Source: Lachnospiraceae bacterium (GTDB lineage: Bacteria; Bacillota; Clostridia; Lachnospirales; Lachnospiraceae). Taken from it: DNA of 9,705 nt. Location of the stretch: positions 1 to 9,705 of the forward strand of contig CAADSM010000037.1 of assembly GCA_900751785.1 (NCBI GenBank), given 5' to 3'. A program made the translations under genes and the position numbers. Below are positions 1 to 6,645 of this stretch, piece after piece; the stretch's first letter is position 1; the number at the start of each line of letters is the position of its first letter. The notes under the pieces are model-generated. The model was not told where the DNA came from. It saw nothing but the letters and a program-made list of their open reading frames with translations, and did no database searches.

Positions 1-111
1 ACACAGCATTCTGAATATTTAGTTTCTGACCAGTCCTATATTGGGGAATGGTCTGTTAAGGTTACCCTTTTTCGCTCTACTGTAATAAATTTAATTTTTT
101 CATATCACCTC

Positions 112-140
112 TTGACATTTCTTAGCTGGACTTTTACTTT
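112..140 (+). promoter_or_regulatory. Possible sigma-A promoter, TTGACA-17-TACTTT
   Basis: A perfect -35 hexamer TTGACA (112-117) is followed after 17 bases by TACTTT (135-140), a poor -10 keeping only TA...T. The -35 match and exact spacing argue for it and the weak -10 against. It would give a leader of about 220 bases ahead of the dehydrogenase. Confidence 0.4.
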
Positions 141-151
141 AACAGTTTTGC

Positions 152-181
152 TTGTTGTAACAACAACCTTGACTATATAAT
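152..181 (+). promoter_or_regulatory. Possible promoter with a palindromic operator over the -35
   Basis: TATAAT at 176-181 is preceded after 18 bases by TTGTTG at 152-157. The -35 lies inside a perfect palindrome, TTGTTGT-A-ACAACAA (152-166), which has seven-base arms around one central base. A palindrome covering a -35 is the usual position for a repressor operator. Which protein binds is unknown; the LysR or HxlR products in the window are only candidates. Confidence 0.4.
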
Positions 182-366
182 AACATTTATTTCGAAAATG
201 TCAACTGTTATTTCAACATTATTTGTAAAAATAAAAGTTTCTGTTTTCGAAACAACAAATAGGGCGGCGATAAAACCTGTTGGTTTATACAATGGAACTT
301 ATTGTTTCTTCAACCAAAATGAAAATGAGTTTATAATGATGCGTAGAAAGAAAGGAGAGAATTACA

Positions 367-1512
367 ATGAAGAAATTTGTATATGAATATGCGACAAAGG
401 TTTATTTCGGCGAAGGCGCGGCAAAAGAGCATCTGGCAGAAGCAGTCTCAGGATACGGACCAAATGTGATGCTGGCGTACGGCGGCGGCTCCGGTTAGAA
501 GAACGGCATCTATGACGAGATAAAGAAGATCCTTGAGGATGCCGGAAAGAAAGTGACAGACTTCTCCGGTATCATGTCCAACCCGACCTATGCAAAGGTA
601 CAGGAAGGCGCTGAACTTGCAAAGAAAGAGAGTATAGATTTTATCCTTGCGGTCGGCGGCGGCTCTGTGATCGACTGCTGCAAGATCGTTGCGGCACAGG
701 CAAAAACAGAGAAAGATCTGTGGGAGATGGAGATGACAGACCACCAGTTCCCGACGGACGTACTCCCGATGGGCGCGGTCGTTACGGCTTCGGGAACGGG
801 GGCGGAGATGAACGGAGGAGCGGTCATAACGAATGAAGAGAAGGTGATCAAAGCCGGTATGGCTGCAGCGGCACCGAGATTTGCTGTTCTTGACCCGGCT
901 TATACCATGTCTGTTCCGAGGATGCAGGTGATCTCCGGCGCGTTCGACACGCTGAGCCATGCAATGGAGACGTATTTCGGGAATTCGGATCAGGACAATG
1001 TATCCGATGATGCAGCGCTTGCCATTATGCGCAATACCGTCGTCAATATGAGACGCCTGCTGGGCAACATCGCTGATATCCAGGCGAGAGGCAATCTGAT
1101 GTGGGACTCTGCGATGGCAGAGAACGGCATCCTGAAGGTCGGCAGAGTGACAGACTTCCAGGCGCACCAGCTTGAGCATCAGCTCGGAGCGTATACGGAC
1201 TGTAATCACGGGCAGGGACTGGCAGTCATCCACCCGGCATACTACCGCCATGTCATGAAGGACGCGGAGGAGAAATTCATAAGATTCGGAAAAGAAGTCT
1301 TCGGTGTGGATCCAGCAGAAGCAGCTGTCGAGGCCCTGACTGACTTTATCAGAGAATGCGGACTGCCGGCAAAAATGGGAGATCTGAGATCAAAAGTCGA
1401 GATCACTCCGGAGATCTTAAGAAACGTGGCGGATACCTGCAACGTGATCAAGTGCGGACCGAGAGAACTGAGCCGTGACGAGATCTATGAGATCCTGATG
1501 GAGTGCATGTAA
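367..1512 (+). pseudogene. Iron-containing alcohol dehydrogenase (butanol dehydrogenase/YqhD type), interrupted by an in-frame TAG
   Basis: The frame opens at the ATG at 367 behind AAGGAGA and would encode about 381 residues, the usual family length, but codon 44 is TAG (496-498). The frame continues unbroken after it to the TAA at 1510-1512. The family oxidises alcohols or reduces aldehydes with NAD(P)H in the cytoplasm. Both halves keep family motifs: YGGGS at residues 38-42, the dinucleotide-binding GGGSVID at 97-103, and metal ligands D194, H198, H267 and H281, the same numbering as recalled for E. coli YqhD. The paralogue at 3588 has lysine at the place of the stop (GSVKKNG against GSG-stop-KNG). 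The first half alone is 43 residues. The second half lacks the start of the nucleotide-binding domain and has no good restart site. The gene is either a young pseudogene, a sequencing error or a suppressed amber codon. The family call is sure; its functional state is not. Confidence 0.88.
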
Positions 1513-1528
1513 AATAAAAACAGGTAAA

Positions 1529-1552
1529 GTCTCCGGCGGGAGTGCCGGAGAC
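1529..1552. terminator. Perfect 9-bp stem-loop after the first dehydrogenase
   Basis: GTCTCCGGC (1529-1537) pairs perfectly with GCCGGAGAC (1544-1552) across a six-base loop, 16 bases after the stop codon. There is no T-run on the + strand side, but the upstream side is A-rich, so on the - strand it would be followed by Ts. It may be a weak terminator or an mRNA 3'-end stabiliser. Confidence 0.5.
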
Positions 1553-1590
1553 GCTTACAGGACCGAGGGAGGTGTGGTTTACCCGTATGA

Positions 1591-1619
1591 GCGGCGCTCA
1601 GGGCAGGCCGCATCTTTTT
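1591..1619 (+). terminator. Weak hairpin followed by five Ts
   Basis: GCGGC (1591-1595) can pair with GCCGC (1607-1611), followed by TTTTT at 1615-1619. An alternative fold, TGAGC-ggc-GCTCA (1588-1600), competes with it. It lies 28 bases before the esterase start. The stem is short, so the call is tentative. Confidence 0.3.
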
Positions 1620-1646
1620 ATGATGGGCATTGAGAGGTGATTGAAA

Positions 1647-2456
1647 ATGAAATACAGGTCGAGTGTTTTTCTGGCGGCAGGACTTATGCTCCTGCTGACC
1701 GGATGCGGACAGACGGAGAGCCGACGGAGTGCAGAAAATGCCGTTTCAGAAGAGTACCGGGGATTCGTACTGGACAATGTACTCCATTCGGAGAATGACG
1801 GTGATATCCATTATAATCTCTATGTCCCGGACAGTTATGACGGAAGCAGGCCATATGCGCTGTTTTTTACGCTCCCGGGTTATGAAGGGCTGTACTTTCA
1901 GGGCGTGGGAGAAAACCTGTACAGCGAGACGTTCGGGTTTACCGCTCAGGAATATGATCCGGAGATGATCATTGTCGCGCCTCAGCTTTCCGACTGGGGA
2001 GAAACCTCAGCGGATCAGACTATCGCACTGGCGGAATATTTCCTTGCCAGCTATAATATTGATGAGGATCACGTATATGCGGAAGGCTACTCCGGAGGCG
2101 GCGAGACCATGTCGCGGGTGATGGGAAAGAGACCGGATCTTTTTACTGCATATCCCCACTGCAGCTCCCAGTGGGACGGCGCATACGAGCCGGTGGCGGC
2201 GAGCAGGACGCCGGTGTATCTCGTCGTGGGTGAAAGCGATGAGTATTACGGTTCCGGCCCATCAGAGGAGGCTTATCGAAACCTGTATGATCTGTACCGG
2301 CAGGAGGGACTTTCTGACGTGGAGATCGGTGAGCTCCTTGTGCTGGATATTAAGGATGCGGATTATTTTGAGAGCCGGGGAGTGACGGTCCAGCACGGCG
2401 GAGGAAATCTTTTTGCGGAAGATGAAGAGATTATGGGCTGGCTTTTTGCCAGATAA
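1647..2456 (+). CDS. Lipoprotein alpha/beta-hydrolase, PHB-depolymerase-like esterase
   Basis: A predicted surface-anchored serine hydrolase of 269 residues. I start it at the ATG at 1647, seven bases after AGGTG, rather than the in-frame TTG at 1641. Residues 1-20 form a lipoprotein signal: basic MKYR, a hydrophobic stretch, then the lipobox L-T-G-C with the lipidated cysteine at 20. A Ser/Arg/Glu-rich linker follows. The hydrolase core shows the nucleophile elbow G-Y-S-G-G (S149), a likely acid D198 in VGESDEYY and a likely base H250 in QHGGGN, in the order expected for the fold. The relatives I recall are the predicted peptidase/PHB-depolymerase esterases. The substrate is unknown and could be an acylated sugar, phenolic ester or peptide. 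The gene lies 46 bases before the LysR gene with no terminator between, so the two are probably co-transcribed. Confidence 0.8.
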   Translation: MKYRSSVFLAAGLMLLLTGCGQTESRRSAENAVSEEYRGFVLDNVLHSENDGDIHYNLYVPDSYDGSRPYALFFTLPGYEGLYFQGVGENLYSETFGFTAQEYDPEMIIVAPQLSDWGETSADQTIALAEYFLASYNIDEDHVYAEGYSGGGETMSRVMGKRPDLFTAYPHCSSQWDGAYEPVAASRTPVYLVVGESDEYYGSGPSEEAYRNLYDLYRQEGLSDVEIGELLVLDIKDADYFESRGVTVQHGGGNLFAEDEEIMGWLFAR

Positions 2457-2502
2457 CGTGGTATAAGAATAAGTGGGGGCGATATCGGAGAGGAGGACAA
2501 CC

Positions 2503-3390
2503 ATGTATAACCTGCAGCTTGAGACATTTATCGTTGTGGCAGATCTGGGGAGCTTTAATAAGGCTGCCGAGGCTCTTTATATCACTCCGCCTGCTGTCAC
2601 GAAGCAGATCAATCTTCTTGAGAAGGATCTGGGACTGAGGCTTTTTATCCGGACTCACCGCGGGCTGACTCTGACAGAGGCGGGAAAGTCTCTGTACAAA
2701 GATGCAAAATATATCATCCAGTACTGCAAGGAGTCTGTGGAACGGGCTAAGAAGGTCATGCAGGAGAAGGATAATGTGATCCGGATCGGGACGTCGCCCA
2801 TGACGCCGGCGGCACCGCTCGTGCAGATCTGGTCCAGAGTGCAGAAGGACTATCCGGACATCAAGCTCCACATGGTTCCCTATATGAACAGCCTGGAGAA
2901 TGCCAGGGAGATTCTGAAAAATCTCGGGCAGAATATCGACGTGGTAGCGGGGATCTTTGATGAGACAATGCTCAAACTCAGGCAGTGCGCCGGCCTGGAG
3001 CTGTCCAGGCAGCGGATCTGCTGCGCGGTGTCGGTCAATCACCGTCTGGCAGAAAAGGAGGTCCTTACGTACCAGGATCTGTACGGGGAGAATTTCCTTA
3101 TGATGCACAGGGGCTGGAGCAATTATGTGGATGAACTGCGGGATGACATATGGAAGAATCATCCCCAGGTCAATGTGGTGGATTTTGATATCTACAGCGT
3201 GGATATTTTCAATCAGTGTGAGAACAGCAACGATATCCTTATGGTGGTGGAGAACTGGAGGGACGTCCATCCGCTTCTGAAGGTCATCCCGGTTGAGTGG
3301 AAATATACGATCCCGTATGGAGTGCTGTATTCCCTGGAACCCACAGACCTGGTAAAGCATTTTTTGAAAGCAGTGAAAAAGGCGGTATAG
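2503..3390 (+). CDS. LysR-family transcriptional regulator
   Basis: A 295-residue DNA-binding regulator of normal LysR length. The frame is open from a GTG at 2473, but the ATG at 2503 sits six bases after a perfect AGGAGG (2491-2496) and begins with the standard LysR N-terminus, so I use that start. The winged helix-turn-helix covers about residues 1-60, with the recognisable run SFNKAAEALYITPPAVTKQI around 17-36 and LTEAGKSL near 57-64. The rest, about 90-290, is the periplasmic-binding-protein-like effector domain. LysR proteins usually regulate neighbouring genes in response to a small metabolite. Here the neighbours are an esterase upstream and dehydrogenases on both sides, so an alcohol, aldehyde or released acid is a reasonable but unproven effector. 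A strong terminator follows 51 bases after the stop codon. Confidence 0.93.
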   Translation: MYNLQLETFIVVADLGSFNKAAEALYITPPAVTKQINLLEKDLGLRLFIRTHRGLTLTEAGKSLYKDAKYIIQYCKESVERAKKVMQEKDNVIRIGTSPMTPAAPLVQIWSRVQKDYPDIKLHMVPYMNSLENAREILKNLGQNIDVVAGIFDETMLKLRQCAGLELSRQRICCAVSVNHRLAEKEVLTYQDLYGENFLMMHRGWSNYVDELRDDIWKNHPQVNVVDFDIYSVDIFNQCENSNDILMVVENWRDVHPLLKVIPVEWKYTIPYGVLYSLEPTDLVKHFLKAVKKAV

Positions 3391-3441
3391 ATACCCTGCG
3401 TTTTCAGTATAAAGTAAAAGGTAACAACTGCGAAACTAATC

Positions 3442-3468
3442 GAGACTTCTGCGGAAGTCTCTTTTTTT
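3442..3468 (+). terminator. Rho-independent terminator after the LysR gene
   Basis: GAGACTTC (3442-3449) and GAAGTCTC (3454-3461) form a perfect 8-bp stem with a TGCG tetraloop, followed at once by seven Ts (3462-3468). It separates the esterase-LysR transcript from the second dehydrogenase. Confidence 0.92.
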
Positions 3469-3556
3469 CTATAATTAATGTCAGAAAGTACAAGAAAAAT
3501 TATTGCGTGAGGTTTTGCGGCTGAAAGAAATCGGCAGGGAACTTCCGCAGCTGAAG

Positions 3557-3576
3557 CGTTTTAAAACGGCAGGAGG
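3557..3576 (+). promoter_or_regulatory. 12-bp palindrome next to the ribosome site of the second dehydrogenase
   Basis: CGTTTTAAAACG (3557-3568) is a perfect palindrome ending two bases before AGGAGG (3571-3576). It could be an operator or a translation-control element. The AGGAGG is 11 bases from the ATG at 3588, rather far, but AGGGG directly before the ATG may help. I see no convincing -35/-10 pair in 3469-3556. Confidence 0.35.
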
Positions 3577-3587
3577 AAAAGCAGGGG

Positions 3588-4754
3588 ATGAATAATTTTA
3601 TTTATGAAAATAGGACAAAGGTTTACTTCGGACGGGGGTGTGTGAAGGAATTCCTGACCTGTCTGGTAAAAGAATATGATACGGTCATGATGGCCTATGG
3701 GCAGGGCTCTGTGAAGAAAAACGGAATCTATGACAAAGTCCTGAACATACTCATGAAAGAAGGAAAGAACGTGGTGGAATTCCCGGATATCATGCCAAAT
3801 CCGACTTACAAAAAGGTGATGGAAGGAGTCAGTCTTGCCAGGGGAAATAAAGTACAGCTGATCCTGGGGATCGGCGGAGGCTCCGTCATGGACTGCGCGA
3901 AGGCTGTCTCTCTTGCGGCGGGATTCGACGGAGACGCATGGGAGAACTTCTGGGAGAGAAAAGGGATCATCGACTTTGAGCTGCTGCCAGTGGGCGTGAT
4001 CCCCACCACCGCAGGCACCGGCAGCGAGTGCAACGGCGCGGCGGTGATCACAAATGAAGAGCAGAAGATTAAGACCGGGTATGATTATCCCGCGTGTAAT
4101 CCGAAGTTCGCCCTGATGGATCCGGCATATACGTTCAGCGTGCCGAGGGAGCAGATGGTGTCGGGCGCATTCGACAGTCTCTCTCACATCATGGAAACCT
4201 ATTTCAGCGAGCCGGATGAACAGAATGTATCTGACGAGATCGCAGAGGCGCTGATGAGAAACGTCATAAGAAATCTGAGACAGGCGGTTCAGGATCCGAG
4301 AGATTATTCGGCGCGGAGCAGCCTTCTATGGGATTCTACAATGTCGGAGAACCGTCTGATCAAGATGGGCAAGAAGTGCGACTTCACCTGCCATCTGATG
4401 GAACACCAGATCAGCGCGTACATCAACTGCAATCACGGGCAGGGAGTGGCAGTGCTGCACCCGGCATATTACCGGCATATCTATAGAGACGGAGTCTTAA
4501 AGTTCGCAAGATTTGCACAGAATGTGTGGGGAATCTCAGCGGATGGCAGAGACGAATATGAGCAGGCTGAGGCAGGGATCGGCGCGCTGGAAAATTTCAT
4601 CCGCGAGATCGGACTTCCCGCCACACTCCGGGAACTGGGGATGAAGGATAAAAAGCAGCTCAGAGAGATCGCAGAGTCCTGCCATTATTCGCCGGGAGGA
4701 TACCGGAGACTGGATTCGGATGAGGTGCTGCAGATTTTTGAGGAGTGCTTCTGA
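3588..4754 (+). CDS. Iron-containing alcohol dehydrogenase (butanol dehydrogenase/YqhD type)
   Basis: A cytoplasmic group III metal-dependent alcohol dehydrogenase of 388 residues, full length for the family. It probably interconverts an aldehyde and an alcohol with NAD(P)H. It has an N-terminal Rossmann-like domain with GQGSVKKNG near residues 38-46 and the coenzyme-binding GIGGGSVMD near 96-104. The C-terminal helical domain carries the metal ligands D196, H200, H269 and H283. It resembles the interrupted copy at 367 over its whole length, by eye about half the residues, which points to an old duplication rather than a recent one. It lies after the LysR terminator and so needs its own promoter, and it is closed by a strong terminator. 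If the first copy is truly dead, this one may carry the cluster's dehydrogenase activity. Substrate and NADH/NADPH preference cannot be read from the sequence. Confidence 0.93.
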   Translation: MNNFIYENRTKVYFGRGCVKEFLTCLVKEYDTVMMAYGQGSVKKNGIYDKVLNILMKEGKNVVEFPDIMPNPTYKKVMEGVSLARGNKVQLILGIGGGSVMDCAKAVSLAAGFDGDAWENFWERKGIIDFELLPVGVIPTTAGTGSECNGAAVITNEEQKIKTGYDYPACNPKFALMDPAYTFSVPREQMVSGAFDSLSHIMETYFSEPDEQNVSDEIAEALMRNVIRNLRQAVQDPRDYSARSSLLWDSTMSENRLIKMGKKCDFTCHLMEHQISAYINCNHGQGVAVLHPAYYRHIYRDGVLKFARFAQNVWGISADGRDEYEQAEAGIGALENFIREIGLPATLRELGMKDKKQLREIAESCHYSPGGYRRLDSDEVLQIFEECF

Positions 4755-4776
4755 GATAAGGAGCGCTGATATAGCA

Positions 4777-4835
4777 GGCTCCGTACAGGTTCAGACAGAT
4801 ATTTGTCTGCACCTGTACGGGGCTTTTAGTTTTTA
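4777..4835 (+). terminator. Long rho-independent terminator after the second dehydrogenase
   Basis: CCGTACAGGT (4781-4790) pairs with ACCTGTACGG (4811-4820). After a single mismatch the stem continues for eight more pairs, including one G-U, around a two-base loop at 4800-4801. G-U and G-C pairs extend the base to 4777/4824. The T-rich tail TTTTAGTTTTT follows at 4824-4834. Confidence 0.93.
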
Positions 4836-4891
4836 GTAACTGTTCGCGGTAACGGTTTTATCAAATATCTCTTCAAAAGTCTGTCAGTGCG

Positions 4892-4920
4892 TTGAAAATT
4901 CTGGAACGATATGTTATAGT
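4892..4920 (+). promoter_or_regulatory. Extended -10 promoter for the HTH-ATPase gene
   Basis: TTGAAA (4892-4897), a 17-base spacer and TATAGT (4915-4920), with the extended -10 TG at 4912-4913. Transcription would start near 4927, leaving a leader of about 40 bases that carries AAGGTGG (4958-4964), four bases from the ATG at 4969. Confidence 0.75.
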
Positions 4921-4968
4921 TCAAAATATACAGATTAAAGTTCTCTAAATTTTGCATAAGGTGGTTGT

Positions 4969-6030
4969 ATGTCGTTTACAGAAGCAAAAAGAAAAGCAAT
5001 TCGAAAATACATGCTTGATAAGATCCGCTGTGGAGACGCAGAGTTTCTCAAAAAGACAGCAGAAAATTTTGCGGTTTCCGAGACATCCGTGCGGCGTTAT
5101 ATCAGAGACTGCCTGGAAAGAGGGCTGCTGAAAGAAGAAAGGGAAGCACCGGCCGGTTTTCAGCTCAGTACGGTCTCTGAAACCTGGGAGGCAGAGAATT
5201 CCGGCACTTTGGAGGAGGATATTCTGTACTGTGAGAAGATCCTGCCGTTCCTTGTAGACCTTTCGAACAATGTACAGGACATCTGGTCGTATGCCTTCAC
5301 TGAAATTATGAACAATGCGATCGACCATTCTGGCGGTGATAAGATCATTTTTTCTTTGCAGAAAGACCCGCTGTATACTGAAATTTCAATTGTGGACAAT
5401 GGAGTGGGGATTTTCCGCAATATACAGAAGTATGCGGAAGAAAAGTATGGTCTTGCGCTTGATCGGCAGCAGGCCGCATTGGAACTCTATAAGGGAAGAC
5501 TGACGACAGATCCGAGCAGGCACTCTGGGGAAGGAATCTTTTTTGTATCGAAAATGCTCACCGAGTTCGCCATCTGGTCTGAGAATATGGTGTATTCTTA
5601 CCGCTGCGGCGACAGGGATAGGTTTGTTCAGTCACACCTGATTTCTTATTATACAAAAATGGAGGGAATAGGAACTATGGCTGTGATGAAGCTGGAGAAT
5701 GAAGCAGTGCGGACGTCAGCAGAAGTGTTCGATGAATTCGCACCATTGGAGGAAGGATTTGTAAAGACAATGATCCCCATGCGGGATATGTGCCCTCTGG
5801 GGGATCCGGTGGCACGTTCTCAGGCAAGGAGAATCCTGCGAAGGCTGGAAGAGTTCCGGGAGATTATATTTGACTTCCGCGGGATCGGATTCATGGGGCA
5901 GGGGTTTGCCGATGAAGTGTTTCGCGTATTCCAGAACATGCATCCTGATATAAAACTGACCGTGGTCAATGCAAATGCAGCGGTGGAAGGGATGATCCGG
6001 CATGTGAAGAGAGACAGGACTGCTGAGTAA
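4969..6030 (+). CDS. HTH + GHKL-type ATPase + STAS-like (DUF4325-type) domain protein
   Basis: A 353-residue soluble protein with three recognisable parts. Residues about 1-58 look like a winged helix-turn-helix (ENFAVSETSVRRYIRDCLERGLL). Residues about 85-225 are a GHKL/HATPase fold of the anti-sigma kind: N-box EIMNNAIDH (112-120), G1 box DNGVGI (143-148) and G2 box HSGEGIFF (185-192). Residues about 255-345 match the STAS-like DUF4325 pattern, with FDFRGIGFMGQGFADEVFRV and VNANAAVEGM. In partner-switching systems a GHKL kinase phosphorylates a STAS protein to control a sigma factor. Here kinase-like and STAS-like parts are fused behind a DNA-binding domain, so self-contained ATP-dependent regulation of its own DNA binding is a plausible inference, not shown. 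No histidine-kinase phosphoacceptor domain or membrane segment is visible. The gene is monocistronic between its own promoter and terminator. The domain calls are firm; the role is unknown. Confidence 0.85.
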   Translation: MSFTEAKRKAIRKYMLDKIRCGDAEFLKKTAENFAVSETSVRRYIRDCLERGLLKEEREAPAGFQLSTVSETWEAENSGTLEEDILYCEKILPFLVDLSNNVQDIWSYAFTEIMNNAIDHSGGDKIIFSLQKDPLYTEISIVDNGVGIFRNIQKYAEEKYGLALDRQQAALELYKGRLTTDPSRHSGEGIFFVSKMLTEFAIWSENMVYSYRCGDRDRFVQSHLISYYTKMEGIGTMAVMKLENEAVRTSAEVFDEFAPLEEGFVKTMIPMRDMCPLGDPVARSQARRILRRLEEFREIIFDFRGIGFMGQGFADEVFRVFQNMHPDIKLTVVNANAAVEGMIRHVKRDRTAE

Positions 6031-6042
6031 AAGAATTTCGTA

Positions 6043-6076
6043 TTGAACAGAATACTGCTTTGAACAGAATACCGCC
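6043..6076 (+). repeat. 17-bp tandem duplication
   Basis: TTGAACAGAATACTGCT (6043-6059) is repeated directly as TTGAACAGAATACCGCC (6060-6076), with 15 of 17 bases identical. The second copy contains most of the left arm of the following hairpin, so the first copy can form an alternative, slightly mismatched stem. Confidence 0.75.
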
Positions 6077-6110
6077 CTGCGAAGGAGTTATCCCGCCAGG
6101 GCGGTATTCT
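6066..6110. terminator. Hairpin between convergent genes, likely bidirectional terminator
   Basis: AGAATACCGCCCTG (6066-6079) pairs perfectly with CAGGGCGGTATTCT (6097-6110): a 14-bp stem around a 17-base loop. It lies between the stop at 6030 and the stop of the - strand HxlR gene at 6122. There is no strong T-run on either side, only AT-rich stem ends, but position and stem length fit a shared terminator. Confidence 0.7.
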
Positions 6111-6121
6111 TGTGCTGTGCA

Positions 6122-6460
6122 TCACATATTCTGTGCCTGAATACTCTTTTTGTATTCAATCCCCCACTGAGCCATCGCATCCAGGATCGGTCCCATGGAT
6201 TCGCCCAGCGGCGTCAGGGAATATTCCACCCTGGGCGGAACTTCCAGATAGACTGTGCGGTTGACGATCCCGTCTTCTTCCATGGCGCGGAGGCTGTCTG
6301 TAAGCACCTTCTGGCTGATCCCCTCCAGATCCTTGCGCAGTTCATTGAAGCGCCACGGGCGCACCCGGAGATTCCTCAGGATCAGGAGCTTCCATTTACT
6401 CCCGATCAGCTGTACGGTGGTCGCCACCGGACATGCCGGCATCTCTTCTTTCGTCAGCAT
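6122..6460 (-). CDS. HxlR-family winged-helix transcriptional regulator
   Basis: A 112-residue one-domain DNA-binding protein of typical HxlR length, starting at 6460 behind GAGGTGA. The family signature is clear: CPVATTVQLIGSKWKLLIL at about residues 10-28 and LTDSLRAMEEDGIV near 53-66, then PPRVEYSLTPLG in the wing. C10 is the conserved N-terminal cysteine which, in studied relatives such as YodB and HypR of Bacillus, senses electrophiles, quinones or disulfide stress. A redox or aldehyde-sensing role is therefore plausible and would suit a neighbourhood with aldehyde enzymes, but this is inference. Its promoter region has two small inverted repeats suited to autoregulation. The usual divergent target (nitroreductase, flavodoxin or similar) is missing; a broken gene lies there instead. 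Confidence 0.93.
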   Translation of the reverse strand: MLTKEEMPACPVATTVQLIGSKWKLLILRNLRVRPWRFNELRKDLEGISQKVLTDSLRAMEEDGIVNRTVYLEVPPRVEYSLTPLGESMGPILDAMAQWGIEYKKSIQAQNM

Positions 6461-6511
6461 TTTATCACCTCATCTTACATAGACTGAATTTTATTCCAAT
6501 AGTTCAAAAAG

Positions 6512-6555
6512 GAATGTTACATTCAGATTATAGTGCAGGATTCAAAATGAATCAA
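6512..6555 (-). promoter_or_regulatory. hxlR promoter with two inverted repeats
   Basis: Read on the - strand, TTGATT (6555-6550), a 17-base spacer and TATAAT (6532-6527) give a start near 6520. Two inverted repeats with three-base centres overlap it: GAATG-tta-CATTC (6512-6524) at the start site and GATTCA-aaa-TGAATC (6539-6553) over the -35. Both positions suit autorepression by the HxlR protein. Confidence 0.6.
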
Positions 6556-6566
6556 CAGAGATTTCA

Positions 6567-6595
6567 TTGCTATGCCCGGACTCTTGTATTATAAT
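6567..6595 (+). promoter_or_regulatory. Divergent promoter TTGCTA-17-TATAAT
   Basis: TTGCTA (6567-6572) and a perfect TATAAT (6590-6595) are 17 bases apart. The predicted start is near 6602, exactly where the next hairpin begins. Its -35 is 11 bases from the -35 of the - strand hxlR promoter, so the two are back to back and could share an operator. Confidence 0.65.
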
Positions 6596-6601
6596 GAAAT
6601 C

Positions 6602-6645
6602 GGACAAAGAAGTTCACCAGGAGATGACCTTCTTTGTCCTTTTTC
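6602..6645 (+). terminator. Strong rho-independent terminator immediately after a promoter
   Basis: GGACAAAGAAG (6602-6612) pairs perfectly with CTTCTTTGTCC (6629-6639), followed by TTTTTT (6640-6644 plus adjoining T-rich sequence). Three more pairs (TCA/TGA) form inside after one mismatch. No gene ends just before it. The only upstream transcription signal is the promoter at 6567-6595, so it would end a transcript of about 45 bases, or act as an attenuator for what follows. Confidence 0.8.

Larger units (their letters stand above)
1..366. other. AT-rich intergenic/regulatory region upstream of the first dehydrogenase
   Basis: No gene is recognisable here. The stretch is visibly richer in A and T than the genes that follow. 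It contains two promoter-like element pairs (112-140 and 152-181), a perfect 15-base palindrome at 152-166, and two copies of TTTCGAAA (190-197 and 245-252). A small stem AAACC/GGTTT lies at 273-286. It ends in the ribosome site AAGGAGA at 352-358, eight bases before the ATG at 367. The gene to the left, if any, lies outside the window. Confidence 0.6.

Noticed and set aside
198..386. A 62-codon + strand open frame before the first dehydrogenase
   Set aside because: It has no ribosome site, has low-complexity AT-rich composition, lies over promoter-like elements and overlaps the dehydrogenase start in another frame.
496..498. TAG read as pyrrolysine or another special amino acid
   Set aside because: The family has no known pyrrolysine at this place, the paralogue has lysine, and no Pyl genes are visible. 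I keep it only as a remote option for the amber finding.
448..1251. A 267-codon - strand open frame opposite the first dehydrogenase
   Set aside because: It is the antisense shadow of a conserved coding region, is rich in His, Arg and Cys and matches no family. The same holds for the - strand frames at 2431-3360 and 3561-4187.
3470..3475. TATAAT just after the LysR terminator as promoter for the second dehydrogenase
   Set aside because: The matching -35 position falls inside the terminator stem (TTCTGC), a poor match, so it is probably chance in AT-rich DNA.
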